NCBI GenBank assembly: GCA_020683205.1
Contig: CP085689.1
Span: 3,404,230 to 3,468,229 of the forward strand
Direction of reading: 5' to 3'
Length of the DNA stretch: 64,000 bases
Origin: Lentisphaerae bacterium WC36
Lineage (GTDB): Bacteria > Verrucomicrobiota > Lentisphaeria > Victivallales > SZUA-371
In this document: in pieces, positions 18,466 to 27,649 of the stretch
Layout: each line of letters opens with the position of its first letter
How positions within the stretch are numbered: the stretch's first letter is position 1
Position numbers and translations under genes: made by a program
The notes under the pieces: model-generated
Database searches by the model: none
Told to the model about the DNA's origin: nothing
Seen by the model: the letters and a program-made list of their open reading frames with translations, nothing else

Positions 18466-19528
18466 AAAAATTACACCTCAATATTATGAAGTTAGAGAAC
18501 AGGCAAAACAACACATTAAAAATTTAACCATGCCAACGTGGGCCTTAGGAAAAATTTTGGATTTAGCAGTCGATTTAGCTGGTATTAGCGGTAAAATTAA
18601 GAATCAATATCAGCGCAAAAATATTATTTTGATGGCAGGGGATCATGGTGTTTATGAAGAAGGTGTTTCATTGCAACCTCAAGAAGTTACGGCGCAGATG
18701 GTTCAAAATTTTGTTGTTGGAGGAGCCGGCGTTAATGCCTTAGCAAATAATGCCAATTGTGATGTTACAGTGGTTGATGTTGGAGTTAAAACTAATATTG
18801 AACATCTTTATGGAACGACAAAGTTGCGTCAAAATAAGGTATTAAATTATAAAATTCAACAAGGGACGAATAATTTTACTAAAACAACCGCGATGACCCA
18901 AGAGGATGCAATTAAAGCCATTGAAGTTGGTATTGAAATTGTCGATAAATTGGCAGATAGCTACGATGTTTTTGGTACAGGGGAAATGGGCATTGGTAAT
19001 ACGACTCCTAGTTCGGCAATTATTGCTGCATTAAGTGAAGTAGATAATATTGCCGATGTTGTGGATCGTGGAGCTGGGTTGCCTATTGATAAGTTATATT
19101 TAAAGGTTTCGGCAATTGAGCGAGCACTGAAATTACATCAGCCAAATATTAAAGATCCGATTGATGTTTTAAGTAAAATTGGCGGGTTTGAAATTGGAGG
19201 CATTGCTGGAATTATTTTAGGTGCGGCGGCAAATCGCAAAGTTGTTGTGGTTGATGGCTTTATTTCTACTGCGGGGGCATTAATAGCTCAAGCTTTATGT
19301 CCAGAATGCGTTGAATATATGATTTTAGCACATGGAAGTGTTGAAAAAGGGCATAAGTACATGACTGAAAAATTAGGTAAAACACCATTGTTAGATCTAA
19401 ATTTACGTTTAGGAGAGGGTAGTGGTGCTGCCTTAGCAATGAATTTAATTGATGCTGCTGAAAGAATTATGAATGATATGGCGACATTTGATAGTGCAAA
19501 TGTCTGCGCTGATGGGATTGAAAAATAA
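18440..19528 (+). CDS. cobT: Nicotinate-nucleotide-dimethylbenzimidazole phosphoribosyltransferase
   Basis: 362 residues, normal length. Forms the alpha-ribazole phosphate used as the lower ligand of cobalamin. Motifs: MAGDHGVYEEGVS, GGAGVNALA, GEMGIGNTTPSSAI, VVVDGFISTAGALIA. The start lies inside cobU, with GGGAAG 5 nt before ATG, so translation is probably coupled. No cobS or cobC is visible in the window, so nucleotide-loop assembly must be completed elsewhere. Confidence 0.94.
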   Translation: MQLLESTIKKITPQYYEVREQAKQHIKNLTMPTWALGKILDLAVDLAGISGKIKNQYQRKNIILMAGDHGVYEEGVSLQPQEVTAQMVQNFVVGGAGVNALANNANCDVTVVDVGVKTNIEHLYGTTKLRQNKVLNYKIQQGTNNFTKTTAMTQEDAIKAIEVGIEIVDKLADSYDVFGTGEMGIGNTTPSSAIIAALSEVDNIADVVDRGAGLPIDKLYLKVSAIERALKLHQPNIKDPIDVLSKIGGFEIGGIAGIILGAAANRKVVVVDGFISTAGALIAQALCPECVEYMILAHGSVEKGHKYMTEKLGKTPLLDLNLRLGEGSGAALAMNLIDAAERIMNDMATFDSANVCADGIEK

Positions 19529-19545
19529 CATTTGAGGAATAATAA

Positions 19546-19974
19546 ATGAATATTTGCATGGTCACTTGTGAAAAAAATGTGAATTGGGATAGCTTAGTTG
19601 AACTTTTTCGTATTGCTCCCTTAGGCAAACGAATTGCAAATGATTTAAAAAAATCGTTTACCAATAGTATGTTCAAATGCTTTCTCTACGATGGTGAACA
19701 AATTATTGCAGCGGGTCGTGCTTTAGCTGATGGAGTTGACTGTTCGTATCTTTGCGATATTGTTGTTCATCCAGATTATCAAGGAATAGGATTGGGTAAA
19801 GTGGTGGTTGAATCATTAATTGCGCAGTCACAAGGACATAATAAAATTATTCTCTTTGCAAATGTTGGTAAAGAACCATTTTATGCCAAATTAGGATTTA
19901 AAAAAATGAATACGGCAATGGCAATTTTTAAAGATGAAAAAACTGCCATTGATAAAGGGGTGATTTCTCCTTAA
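19546..19974 (+). CDS. GNAT-family N-acetyltransferase
   Basis: 142 residues, single GNAT domain. CDIVVHPDYQGIGLGKVVVE is the acetyl-CoA pyrophosphate loop (Q-x-x-G-x-G), followed by FANVGKEPFYAKLGFKKM, the usual C-terminal block. TGAGGA precedes the ATG. It starts 17 nt after cobT and may be the last gene of that operon, although a role in B12 metabolism is not implied by the family. The substrate is unknown. Confidence 0.85.
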   Translation: MNICMVTCEKNVNWDSLVELFRIAPLGKRIANDLKKSFTNSMFKCFLYDGEQIIAAGRALADGVDCSYLCDIVVHPDYQGIGLGKVVVESLIAQSQGHNKIILFANVGKEPFYAKLGFKKMNTAMAIFKDEKTAIDKGVISP

Positions 19975-19980
19975 GAAAAC

Positions 19981-20949
19981 TTACTCATCGACAGGAAGAT
20001 AGAAAACTCCACGATTATAGGTACGAGTCGTTAATTTTTTTCCTTTAATTAAGCCGCAAAGAATTTCATCTAATTTAACATCAGTCACATCAATTGCAAA
20101 ACGAAAATCAGCAACTGTGTAAGGACGGCGGCTCGTCATAGTCAAAATTTCGTTGGCAATTTCAGAGTCAGAGCCAGAAAATTTTAATTTTTTGCTGCGA
20201 TATGAAAATTTACCAATAATTTCTACAGGAGCAACTTTTTCGATAACATTGATGAAACTTTTAATGGTTTCTTCGGATGCGGGACGAATCCAATCCACAC
20301 AACCAGGGCGATCTAAATTGTTAAGTTGAACTTTGTGTGGTTTAATTTCAGCTATGATTTGAGCAAATTTCTCTTGTGATTGGTTGCTATCATTAACACT
20401 TGGAACAATAAACAGCTCTAACCACATCTGTGCTTTGCTGACTATTCTAAAATCTTTTATATCTTCAACTAACTGTTTTAACGTTAAATCAGAATGAGGT
20501 CGATTAATTTTTTGAAATTCTTTTTCATTTGATGCATCAAGTGACGGAATAACCACATCACATTCACGCAATAAACTTAAATTTTCTACCACGTCTTCAA
20601 GACCTAGAAGTGTTCCATTAGTCAATAGACACATTTTGTATTGAGGATAATTATCAATCACAAATTTTACCACGTCACCAATGCGACTATTTAATGTTGG
20701 TTCGCCAGCACCTGAAAAGGTGATAAAATCTAATTCTGGCGAATATTTCAACGCTTCGTCGAGTTGACTTATAACTTCATCAATTGGAACATATTCCGTT
20801 CTTGATACGGTTAAATTATTGGTTGATTTTGCTTCGCAGTAAATACAGTCAATGCTACACGTCTTAAACGGTACCAAGTCGACTCCTAACGAACTTCCTA
20901 AGCGCCGTGACGGAACTGGTCCAAAAATATATTTTTTATGATTACTCAT
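19981..20949 (-). CDS. Radical SAM protein
   Basis: 322 residues from the chosen ATG. GPVPSRRLGSSLGVDLVPFK leads into the cluster motif CSIDCIYC (C-x3-C-x2-C, binding a [4Fe-4S] cluster and SAM), then FSGAGEPTLN, the typical GGEP-like SAM motif. The C-terminal 80 residues include a helix-turn-helix-like end (SRRPYTVADFRFAID). Members beginning GPVPSRRLG are common uncharacterised radical SAM proteins in anaerobes. The start at 20949 was chosen because homologous sequence begins there; an ATG 30 nt upstream is also in frame. Converges with the GNAT gene. Confidence 0.88.
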   Translation of the reverse strand: MSNHKKYIFGPVPSRRLGSSLGVDLVPFKTCSIDCIYCEAKSTNNLTVSRTEYVPIDEVISQLDEALKYSPELDFITFSGAGEPTLNSRIGDVVKFVIDNYPQYKMCLLTNGTLLGLEDVVENLSLLRECDVVIPSLDASNEKEFQKINRPHSDLTLKQLVEDIKDFRIVSKAQMWLELFIVPSVNDSNQSQEKFAQIIAEIKPHKVQLNNLDRPGCVDWIRPASEETIKSFINVIEKVAPVEIIGKFSYRSKKLKFSGSDSEIANEILTMTSRRPYTVADFRFAIDVTDVKLDEILCGLIKGKKLTTRTYNRGVFYLPVDE

Positions 20950-21301
20950 GGTTATATTAAAACTCCTATGTAATGGCACAATGCCGTCTCTAAAAAAGTG
21001 TTTGATGAAAATTTATTTTTTTTGTTTATTTCAATAATTTTGTAAAAACAACTCATGCCATAGTTACGCAAGTATTAAAACATAATTATTTAAAAACCAA
21101 AAAACGTTAAATTTTCTTCAAAATCAATTTTTAGAAATACCCATAAAGGAAATGCCTAAATTATCTTCTGCTAAAAATGTATAAGTTAGATACAAAAAAA
21201 GCAAGTTTTTTGTTTATGATTGCTACTAAGAAAATTGTAAACGTCGAATAATTGGAGTATTTTAAGAAATAATGTAAATCAAAACAAAAAAGATCTTTAT
21301 T
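20950..21301. other. Intergenic region, no gene seen
   Basis: About 350 bp of AT-rich DNA between two divergent genes. No reading frame, hairpin with T tract or RNA gene was recognised. TTGTAA-17 nt-TATTTT at 21235-21263 is a weak promoter candidate for the downstream transferase. Confidence 0.4.
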
Positions 21302-22402
21302 ATGACTATTAATTTAATTTTTATCTATATCGCAGCTTTTGTAAGTGCAACTGCTTTGAGTTTAATTTTAACTCCAGTAAGCATCAAAATTGCTTTAAAG
21401 ACAAATTTTTTTGATAAACCTCAAGAGGGAACTCATAATCTTCATTCGCAAGCGACGCCGTTTTTAGGTGGAGTGGCGATGTTTGTCAGTTGGTTACTGA
21501 CTATTTTAGTAGGATGGCTAACTTTTTGGTTGTTTAAAAATAAAATGTTTTCTGCCGAGATGTTAAAGGAATTGGTTGGCTTTAATAATCGTCATGGAGC
21601 ATTAATTGCAATAATTCTTGCAGTTGGACTTATTACAATTATAGGCTTGATTGATGATAAATATAAACTCAAGGCATCGACTAAATTATTTGGGCAAATT
21701 ATTGCATCTTTAATGGTGGTATTTCTTGGTGGTGTTAAGATGATTATTATTTTTAATAACCCAATTTGGGTTGGATTTACCTCAGTAATGTGGATTCTAG
21801 TGCTTATTAATGCGATAAATTTTCTCGATAACATGGATGGCCTTGCGGCTGGAATTAGTGCCATTGCATTTTTCTTTTTTGTGTTAATTAGTGCTATTAA
21901 CGGTCAATTTTTAATTGCAACTTTAGCTGCGATTTGTTGTGGAGCAACGGTTGGATTTTGGTTTTTTAATCACACACCAGCGCGAATCTTTATGGGGGAC
22001 AGCGGAAGTCATTTTCTTGGAATGCTTTTAGCTGTGATTAGTATGGCGACAACTTTTTACGATAGTAATTCTAATTTGCCAATTTACGTGCACTTTCTGG
22101 TGCCGTTATTTGTGTTGGGAGTGCCGTTATTTGATGCTGTTGCGGTGATGATAATTCGTTATAAATTGAAGACTCCATTTCATATTGGCGATCATAATCA
22201 TCTCTCACATCGTTTTGTTCGTATGGGATTGACACGTAAGAGTGCGGTGCTAATTATTCACTTACTTACTGTGCTGCTAGGCTTAAGTTCGTTACTTATT
22301 TTGTGTGGAAAAATTGATATTGCAATTATCGCCATTGCTCAAGGATTAATGTTGTTTGCCGTTATTAGTATTCTACAATATTGTGTAATTAAGAAAAAAT
22401 AA
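21302..22402 (+). CDS. MraY/WecA/TagO-family glycosyl-1-phosphate transferase
   Basis: 366 residues, about ten to eleven membrane segments. It transfers a sugar-1-phosphate (usually GlcNAc-1-P) from UDP-sugar to undecaprenyl phosphate at the inner membrane, the first step of O-antigen or other glycan assembly. Motifs: TPFLGGVAMF, LIDDKY (DDxxD-type), NFLDNMDGLAAG, FMGDSGSHFLG and the cytoplasmic HNHLSHRFVRMG. The WecA/TagO side of the family fits better than MraY because of the DNMDGLAAG and H-x-x-HR segments. No other glycan assembly gene is adjacent apart from waaF 3 kb away. Confidence 0.9.
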   Translation: MTINLIFIYIAAFVSATALSLILTPVSIKIALKTNFFDKPQEGTHNLHSQATPFLGGVAMFVSWLLTILVGWLTFWLFKNKMFSAEMLKELVGFNNRHGALIAIILAVGLITIIGLIDDKYKLKASTKLFGQIIASLMVVFLGGVKMIIIFNNPIWVGFTSVMWILVLINAINFLDNMDGLAAGISAIAFFFFVLISAINGQFLIATLAAICCGATVGFWFFNHTPARIFMGDSGSHFLGMLLAVISMATTFYDSNSNLPIYVHFLVPLFVLGVPLFDAVAVMIIRYKLKTPFHIGDHNHLSHRFVRMGLTRKSAVLIIHLLTVLLGLSSLLILCGKIDIAIIAIAQGLMLFAVISILQYCVIKKK

Positions 22403-22430
22403 AACGCTGTAAACGCCACGAATATGCAGC

Positions 22431-23046
22431 CTAAAAATTAAAATTATCTTTGTAGTGTTTCTTAAAATATTCATTCCACCGTCTTGAGGCACACTCTTTT
22501 GCATAGCGGTTAAATTCTTTAGAACCTTCTGTTAAAAAATTAAGTAGATATGTTTTGCGGTAATGAAAAAATTTGATTAATTCTTTTTTATTTAGAATAT
22601 CTTTCTTTGATATTAATATTCTCTATGTCATTAATGAATTTTTTATTTTTCAATTGAGATGCAATTTGTGCATAAAACTTTCATTGGAGATAAGATTTTT
22701 GGTGTTGTGATTGCTCTTACAATAATGTTACGAATCCGCTCTTCTTCATCTTTGCTAAGCGGACTGTTTTTTATTTTGCATAATAATTTCTTTTTAATAT
22801 AATAAGAACGAAAACACTGTGGATCTACTTATAAAAAGAAAATTGCATCTTCTAAATCATTTAACTTCCTCTGTTTTACATTTGCTAAAAAATTTTTATC
22901 TTCATAAGAAAAATAGCTCATGGTATAAAAAAATGGCTTTTTCTGTATTGTGTTTAATAATTTCTTCAATACCTGCATTTTCTTTGCACAGTTTTTGATA
23001 CTCAGATAGCATCTTTAAATTTATTTATATCATAATATGAGAGCAT
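22431..23046 (-). pseudogene. Decayed gene, copy 1 of a tandem paralogous pair
   Basis: No long frame remains, but conceptual translation with frame changes gives MLSYYDINKFKDAI, later VDPQCFRSYYIKKKLL, LSKDEEERIRNIIVRAITTPK, and a C-terminal part ending RRWNEYFKKHYKDNFNF and a stop at 22431. The order and residues match copy 2 at 23512-24137 (MLSHNDIRKL, VDPYYFCSGY, LTTQQERLRQIIIKAIITPN). A stop codon 14 codons from the start and several frameshifts make it non-functional. Original function unknown. Confidence 0.75.
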
Positions 23047-23511
23047 TATAACCTCGCTTTACTTGTAGTACTTTTCCATAATGAATGATTTGCATTTATC
23101 GTGCTTGCGAAGAAATTCTTTAATTTTGTCGATATTGTAAACTTTCTTGTTTCAGTAAATTTTCTGTGTTTTTTACTTTTTTGTTCTTATTCAAAATAAT
23201 ATAAAATATTTATGCTTTTATATAATTCAATTTTCTAGATGTTACTATGATTAATAATTGTATCTATAGGATGATGCTTATACGTTATAAGGAAATCAGC
23301 GATTGTAACAAAAAATTTTTAGTTAGTAAAATATACAATTGATACCAGTCTGGGCACTACTATAATTACTGCTATAAATATTACGACTAATGAATGAATC
23401 ATTTCTTTTTATCCCCAACCATGAAGATTAAAAGTAAATAAAAATAAACACAGTGATGTTTTTTCCTTCAGTTAAAAACCTTAAAAATTTATTTATATCT
23501 AAATAGTTTTG
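23047..23511. other. Spacer between two decayed paralogs
   Basis: About 465 bp, very AT-rich, no reading frame worth calling and no clear hairpin or RNA gene. Probably further decayed sequence. Confidence 0.35.
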
Positions 23512-24137
23512 CTATTTTAGTATAAGTTTAATTAGTCTTTGCTGTTCATCAATCTGTTTTTTTGTCGCTCCTCCAAATCTTTTTTTAATATGAGTATTAT
23601 TGTATAAAGAAATCAATTTGTCATTTTTTATAAGAGCTAATAGAATGAAAATTTTTCTATGAAGAAAAGTATTATAGTGATTAAAGCCCTTTTGAGTAGA
23701 CTTGTTAATAGAAGTTTTTTTAATCTTATCAAAGAACCCTTCATTGTTTACTTTTAAAGCTATTCTTGCATAATATTTTATTGGAGCGAGTCCATTCGGT
23801 GTTATTATTGCTTTAATTATAATTTGTCTTAACCTTTCTTGTTGTTGTGTTGTTAAGGCGTTATTTTTTAATCTATGGAGTAATTTTGATTCACATAACC
23901 ACTACAAAAATAGTATGGGTCAACTTCTAAATAACGAATGGCTTCTTCGATTTCTTTTTCTGAATTATTTTTTAATGCCTTTAAAAAAATTATACTCTCA
24001 AAGTGATAGTCACTAATGCCTTCACCAGAATTATTTAACCATTTTGACCTATAATTATAGCTCTGTGAAGTATTTGAGTGTTGACTATTAGATGACGATG
24101 GCTCTGCTAGCTTTCTTATATCATTATGAGATAGCAT
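23512..24137 (-). pseudogene. Decayed gene, copy 2 of a tandem paralogous pair
   Basis: The first 89 codons are open (MLSHNDIRKL through VDPYYFCSGYVNQN), then a single frameshift near 23880 breaks the frame. The other frame continues with LLHRLKNNALTTQQERLRQ, IIIKAIITPNGLAPIKYYA and so on to RLIKLILK and a stop at 23512. Restored length is about 208 residues. It is helical and charged, with no signal peptide and no family recognised. Paralog of 22431-23046. It is less damaged than copy 1 and may have been lost more recently. Confidence 0.75.
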
Positions 24138-24175
24138 TTTTTTTTAAATCCTTCCTTTTCTGCTATACTGAATTA

Positions 24176-24204
24176 ATAAAAAGGGCATTGTTGAAAATGC
24201 CCTT
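24176..24204 (-). terminator. galM terminator
   Basis: Stem AAGGGCATT / AATGCCCTT (24181-24189 with 24196-24204), loop of 6 nt, T tract on the minus strand. Confidence 0.75.
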
Positions 24205-24218
24205 GAGTATTAAATGAA

Positions 24219-25295
24219 TTATTTTACGCCGAAAACGTAATCAGTTCGTGAATAAAATTCCTCGTCAGCCTTTAAAATTGTGCTTGGGAAGTTTGGTTGA
24301 TTCACTGAATCTGGTGCGTGCTGAGTTTCTAAGCAGAATGCTTCGCGGCGTAAATGCGGTTGGCCATTTTTTCCAATTGCACCATCTAAGAAGTTTGCAC
24401 TGTAAAACTGCACTCCTGGTTCAGTTGTCCAAATTGACATCGTGCGGCCAGTTGTTGGTTCATAAACGTCAGCAGCTTGTTTTAAAGTTTTATCATCGCT
24501 ACCACAGTAATAGAACATATCGTAACCAGCACCAATTTCTAATTGCTCAAAATCATCCTCGATACGAGTCCCAATTTTTTCCATTGTTGTGAAATCATAA
24601 GGTGTATTTTCAACTGAATGAATTTCTCCAGTTGGAATTAATCCCGTATTTACTGGAGTATATTGGTCAAAATAAATTTGTAATTCATGATCATAAACAG
24701 AACCGGCACCTTCGCCTTTTAGGTTAAAATAACCATGATTTGTTAAATTAATTGGTGTGTCTTTATCACTTATTGCGTGATATTCGACTGTCAGCGTATT
24801 GTCATCAGTTAAAGTGTAGTGAATTAAAACTGTTAAATTGCCAGGGAATCCCTCTTCTCCATCTTCGCTTAAATAGCTTAATGTTAATGTTGGTTGACCA
24901 TCAATGATATGTGCTTCCGCTTCCCAAACCACCCAGTCAAAACCTTTAATTCCGCCATGTAAGCAGCATGGAATTCCTGCAGGATCATTGTTTTGTGGTA
25001 GTGTATATTCAACGCCGTTAAGAGTAAATTTGCCAAATGCAATACGATTGCCAACACGACCAACCACTGCTCCTTGACTTGAGCCGTCAGCTTCATACTC
25101 TGCAACAGTATTAAAGCCTAAAATTATATCATCAAAATTACCATCTTTGTCTGGAGTAGATACTCGTTGAATTGCCGCACCATAATTAATAATTGCAACT
25201 TCCATTTTATTACTATTTTTTAATGTAAATAATTCGATGTTTTCGCCATCTTTTGTGAAGCCAAATTCATTGATTGTAATATTAGCTTTAGACAT
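24219..25295 (-). CDS. galM: Aldose 1-epimerase
   Basis: 358 residues. Interconverts alpha and beta anomers of galactose and other aldoses, usually in the cytoplasm (no signal peptide here). Family blocks: NYGAAIQRVSTPDKDG, GRVGNRIAFGKF, the catalytic-His segment LTNHGYFNLKG, and PGVQFYSANFLDG before the C-terminal CLETQHAPDSVNQPNFPS carrying the catalytic Glu. A single-gene unit with its own terminator; no galactose operon surrounds it. Confidence 0.95.
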   Translation of the reverse strand: MSKANITINEFGFTKDGENIELFTLKNSNKMEVAIINYGAAIQRVSTPDKDGNFDDIILGFNTVAEYEADGSSQGAVVGRVGNRIAFGKFTLNGVEYTLPQNNDPAGIPCCLHGGIKGFDWVVWEAEAHIIDGQPTLTLSYLSEDGEEGFPGNLTVLIHYTLTDDNTLTVEYHAISDKDTPINLTNHGYFNLKGEGAGSVYDHELQIYFDQYTPVNTGLIPTGEIHSVENTPYDFTTMEKIGTRIEDDFEQLEIGAGYDMFYYCGSDDKTLKQAADVYEPTTGRTMSIWTTEPGVQFYSANFLDGAIGKNGQPHLRREAFCLETQHAPDSVNQPNFPSTILKADEEFYSRTDYVFGVK

Positions 25296-25481
25296 TGGTA
25301 TTATCTCCTGATTATTTTGTTAAATTTTACTCTTTTAGTTTATCATTTAAAAAGGTAAAAAACAATCAAAAAAAGGGTAGTTTTTATCTTTTTTTATAAC
25401 GGCTTTGTGTTATATTAATATATTAGAATATACAGTTTTTAACGTTTGAAAATAATTAGAGATTAATAATAGAAGAAAATT

Positions 25482-26582
25482 ATGCAATATAACTGGTTTC
25501 CTGTTCCTAAATTAGCAACAGCCCCACAACAAAAAAGAGTCAAGTTAAGCGCAGAGTGTTTAAAAAACGGTATTATTGTTCGTTCTCCAAATTGGCTAGG
25601 TGATGCCGTAATGACTTTGCCTGCACTAGTGCAATTAAGAAAGTTGCTTGGTGATAATGGTAAATTATATGTGGTTTGTCCACCCGGTCTTAAAAAATTT
25701 TATGAGATGACGAATGTTGTTAGCGAAGTTGTGCCTCTTCATAAAGCTCATAAACGTTGGAGTGAAGATGATATCTTGGCTGTACGTGATTTGAATTGTG
25801 ACATTGCTTTGATGTTTAATAATTCACTACGTGATGCAATTTATTTCTTTTTGAGCCATGTGAAGTATCGTTTTGGAGCAGCAGCACGGTTTCGTGGTTT
25901 TCTGTTGAAGCGTGCCTTTAAATATCCAAAGCGTGTTTCTGGGAATTTAAATAAACTTCACCATGCTGAAAAATACTTAACTATGGCGTATGCTCTTGGT
26001 GCAAAAAAATGGAAAGGAGATATGCCAATATTTACCGTTGCAAAAGAAGAATCAATTATGAGTAACGACGTAAAAAAATTATTAGCAAATAAGCCAATAA
26101 TGTTAATGGCAGCTGGAGCAGCTTATGGTGGTTCCAAACGCTGGAGTTCCAAGAAATTTAATGAAGTTGCTAAACGCTGGATTACAGAGAAAGGTGGTAT
26201 GGTTGGAGTGTTAGGCACTGCAGTTGAAAGTGATATTGCTCAAAAAGTGGTTGGTGATTTAGATGCTGAAAAATGTTTTAATTTAGCGGGTAAAACCGAT
26301 TTTGATGAATTAATTTATTTATTACAAAATTGTGAAATTTGTATTGCAAATGATAGCGGAATTATGCATTTAGCTGGAGCATTAGGGAAAAAAGGAGTGG
26401 CTATTTTTGGTCCCACTGACCCTAGTGCTACTAAACCAGTGTCAGTTTATTGGGACGTCATTATGAATAAAGAACGTTGTGCGCCATGCTTTAAGCGTGA
26501 GTGTCCAAAAAACAAAGCCGTTTGTATGGAAAATGTTTCTGTAGATGAAGTTTGGCATGCAGTAGAAAAATTAACGGATTAA
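25482..26582 (+). CDS. waaF: ADP-heptose:LPS heptosyltransferase (glycosyltransferase family 9)
   Basis: 366 residues. Adds heptose to the inner core of lipopolysaccharide. IIVRSPNWLGDAVMTLPAL is the family's N-terminal signature. The C-terminal half has AAGAAYGGSKRWSSKKF, LAGKTDFDELIYLL, and NDSGIMHLAGALGK with GVAIFGPTDP for nucleotide-sugar binding. Near the C-terminus is a Cys cluster, CAPCFKRECPKNKAVCM, often seen in WaaF. It shows that the cell makes a heptose-containing LPS core, hence an outer membrane. It overlaps nothing; the LD-carboxypeptidase follows 11 nt after its stop. Confidence 0.92.
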   Translation: MQYNWFPVPKLATAPQQKRVKLSAECLKNGIIVRSPNWLGDAVMTLPALVQLRKLLGDNGKLYVVCPPGLKKFYEMTNVVSEVVPLHKAHKRWSEDDILAVRDLNCDIALMFNNSLRDAIYFFLSHVKYRFGAAARFRGFLLKRAFKYPKRVSGNLNKLHHAEKYLTMAYALGAKKWKGDMPIFTVAKEESIMSNDVKKLLANKPIMLMAAGAAYGGSKRWSSKKFNEVAKRWITEKGGMVGVLGTAVESDIAQKVVGDLDAEKCFNLAGKTDFDELIYLLQNCEICIANDSGIMHLAGALGKKGVAIFGPTDPSATKPVSVYWDVIMNKERCAPCFKRECPKNKAVCMENVSVDEVWHAVEKLTD

Positions 26583-26593
26583 AAGTAAATAAA

Positions 26594-27592
26594 ATGTGGG
26601 ATGCAAATATGGAAAAATCTACTGATATTTTAAAACAAATAGTTGAAATTTTACCACAAAATTTGCGTCACATTGCAATAATTTCTCCTGCGGGAGGATG
26701 TTCTCAAGCAGAATTAAATGCTGGTATTGATTTTTTTAAAAAACTGAATTTACAAGTCTCATTGTTTGCTCCAAAAAATGGACAAAATAATGAACAATAT
26801 TCATATTTAGCAGATAGTATAGAGGAGCGAGTTAAGGCGTTTGAGCAGTGTTTTTCTGATGATTCAATAGACTTAATAATTTGTAGCCGAGGTGGCTATG
26901 GTTGTGTGCAGTTAATAGATAAAATCAATTGGAATTTAGTTAAAAAACGTCAAGAATACAAACCATTGCCAATTGTTGGTTATAGTGATATTACAGCATT
27001 GCATTTAGCAATGTTAAGTTATGTTGACTCTGATAATAGCAACATTGCAATTGCTGGAATTATGAGTAATAGATTACCCTTATTAGTTGAAGAGAGAGAT
27101 ATTTTTAGTTTAAATTCATGGGCAAATGTTATTAAAAATATTTTTAATAAAAATTACAATATTTTAGAAATAACGGATTGTGATTTGAACTTAAATTTAA
27201 CAAATAACGGTGCAATAACGGATGAAGTAAACCTTGTAATGCCGTTGAACTTAGCAGTTTTAGCGTCGTTATGCGGAACTGAATTTTTAACACCAAAATT
27301 GTTTGATAATAAGGTAATCATTCTCGAAGATATTAGCGAACCTTTGTATAAAATTGATCGCTATTTACAGCAGTTAAAACTCAGTGGTGTTTTTCAAAAT
27401 ATTAGAGGAGTGATTGTTGCCGACTTCAAGGATTGCGGTGAATATAGTGACGTTGTTAATTTAGTTTGCGATATTTTTAGTGATAAAGAATATTTTCTTC
27501 AGCTTAAATTCATTGCTAGTAATTTAAATTTTGGACATTCTTTTCCAAGCCGCAGTGTAATATTTAATGATAAAGTAAGTTTTAAATTTTAG
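26594..27592 (+). CDS. LD-carboxypeptidase (peptidase family S66)
   Basis: About 332 residues. Trims the terminal D-Ala from murein tetrapeptides during cell-wall recycling. IAIISPAGGCSQAELNAG starts the fold. ICSRGGYGCVQLI and VGYSDITALHLAM follow, with the nucleophile Ser in GYSD; the Glu is in ILEDISEPLYKIDR and the His in LNFGHSFPS. All three catalytic positions known for S66 are present. Start at 26594 (ATG GTG-rich region) or 26609: no clear ribosome binding site decides. The frame upstream overlaps waaF and is rejected. Confidence 0.88.
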   Translation: MWDANMEKSTDILKQIVEILPQNLRHIAIISPAGGCSQAELNAGIDFFKKLNLQVSLFAPKNGQNNEQYSYLADSIEERVKAFEQCFSDDSIDLIICSRGGYGCVQLIDKINWNLVKKRQEYKPLPIVGYSDITALHLAMLSYVDSDNSNIAIAGIMSNRLPLLVEERDIFSLNSWANVIKNIFNKNYNILEITDCDLNLNLTNNGAITDEVNLVMPLNLAVLASLCGTEFLTPKLFDNKVIILEDISEPLYKIDRYLQQLKLSGVFQNIRGVIVADFKDCGEYSDVVNLVCDIFSDKEYFLQLKFIASNLNFGHSFPSRSVIFNDKVSFKF

Positions 27593-27649
27593 TAGTACCC
27601 TCGTAGTTTTTTGATGATTAATTTAATAAAAATTTAAGGAGAGTTTAAA

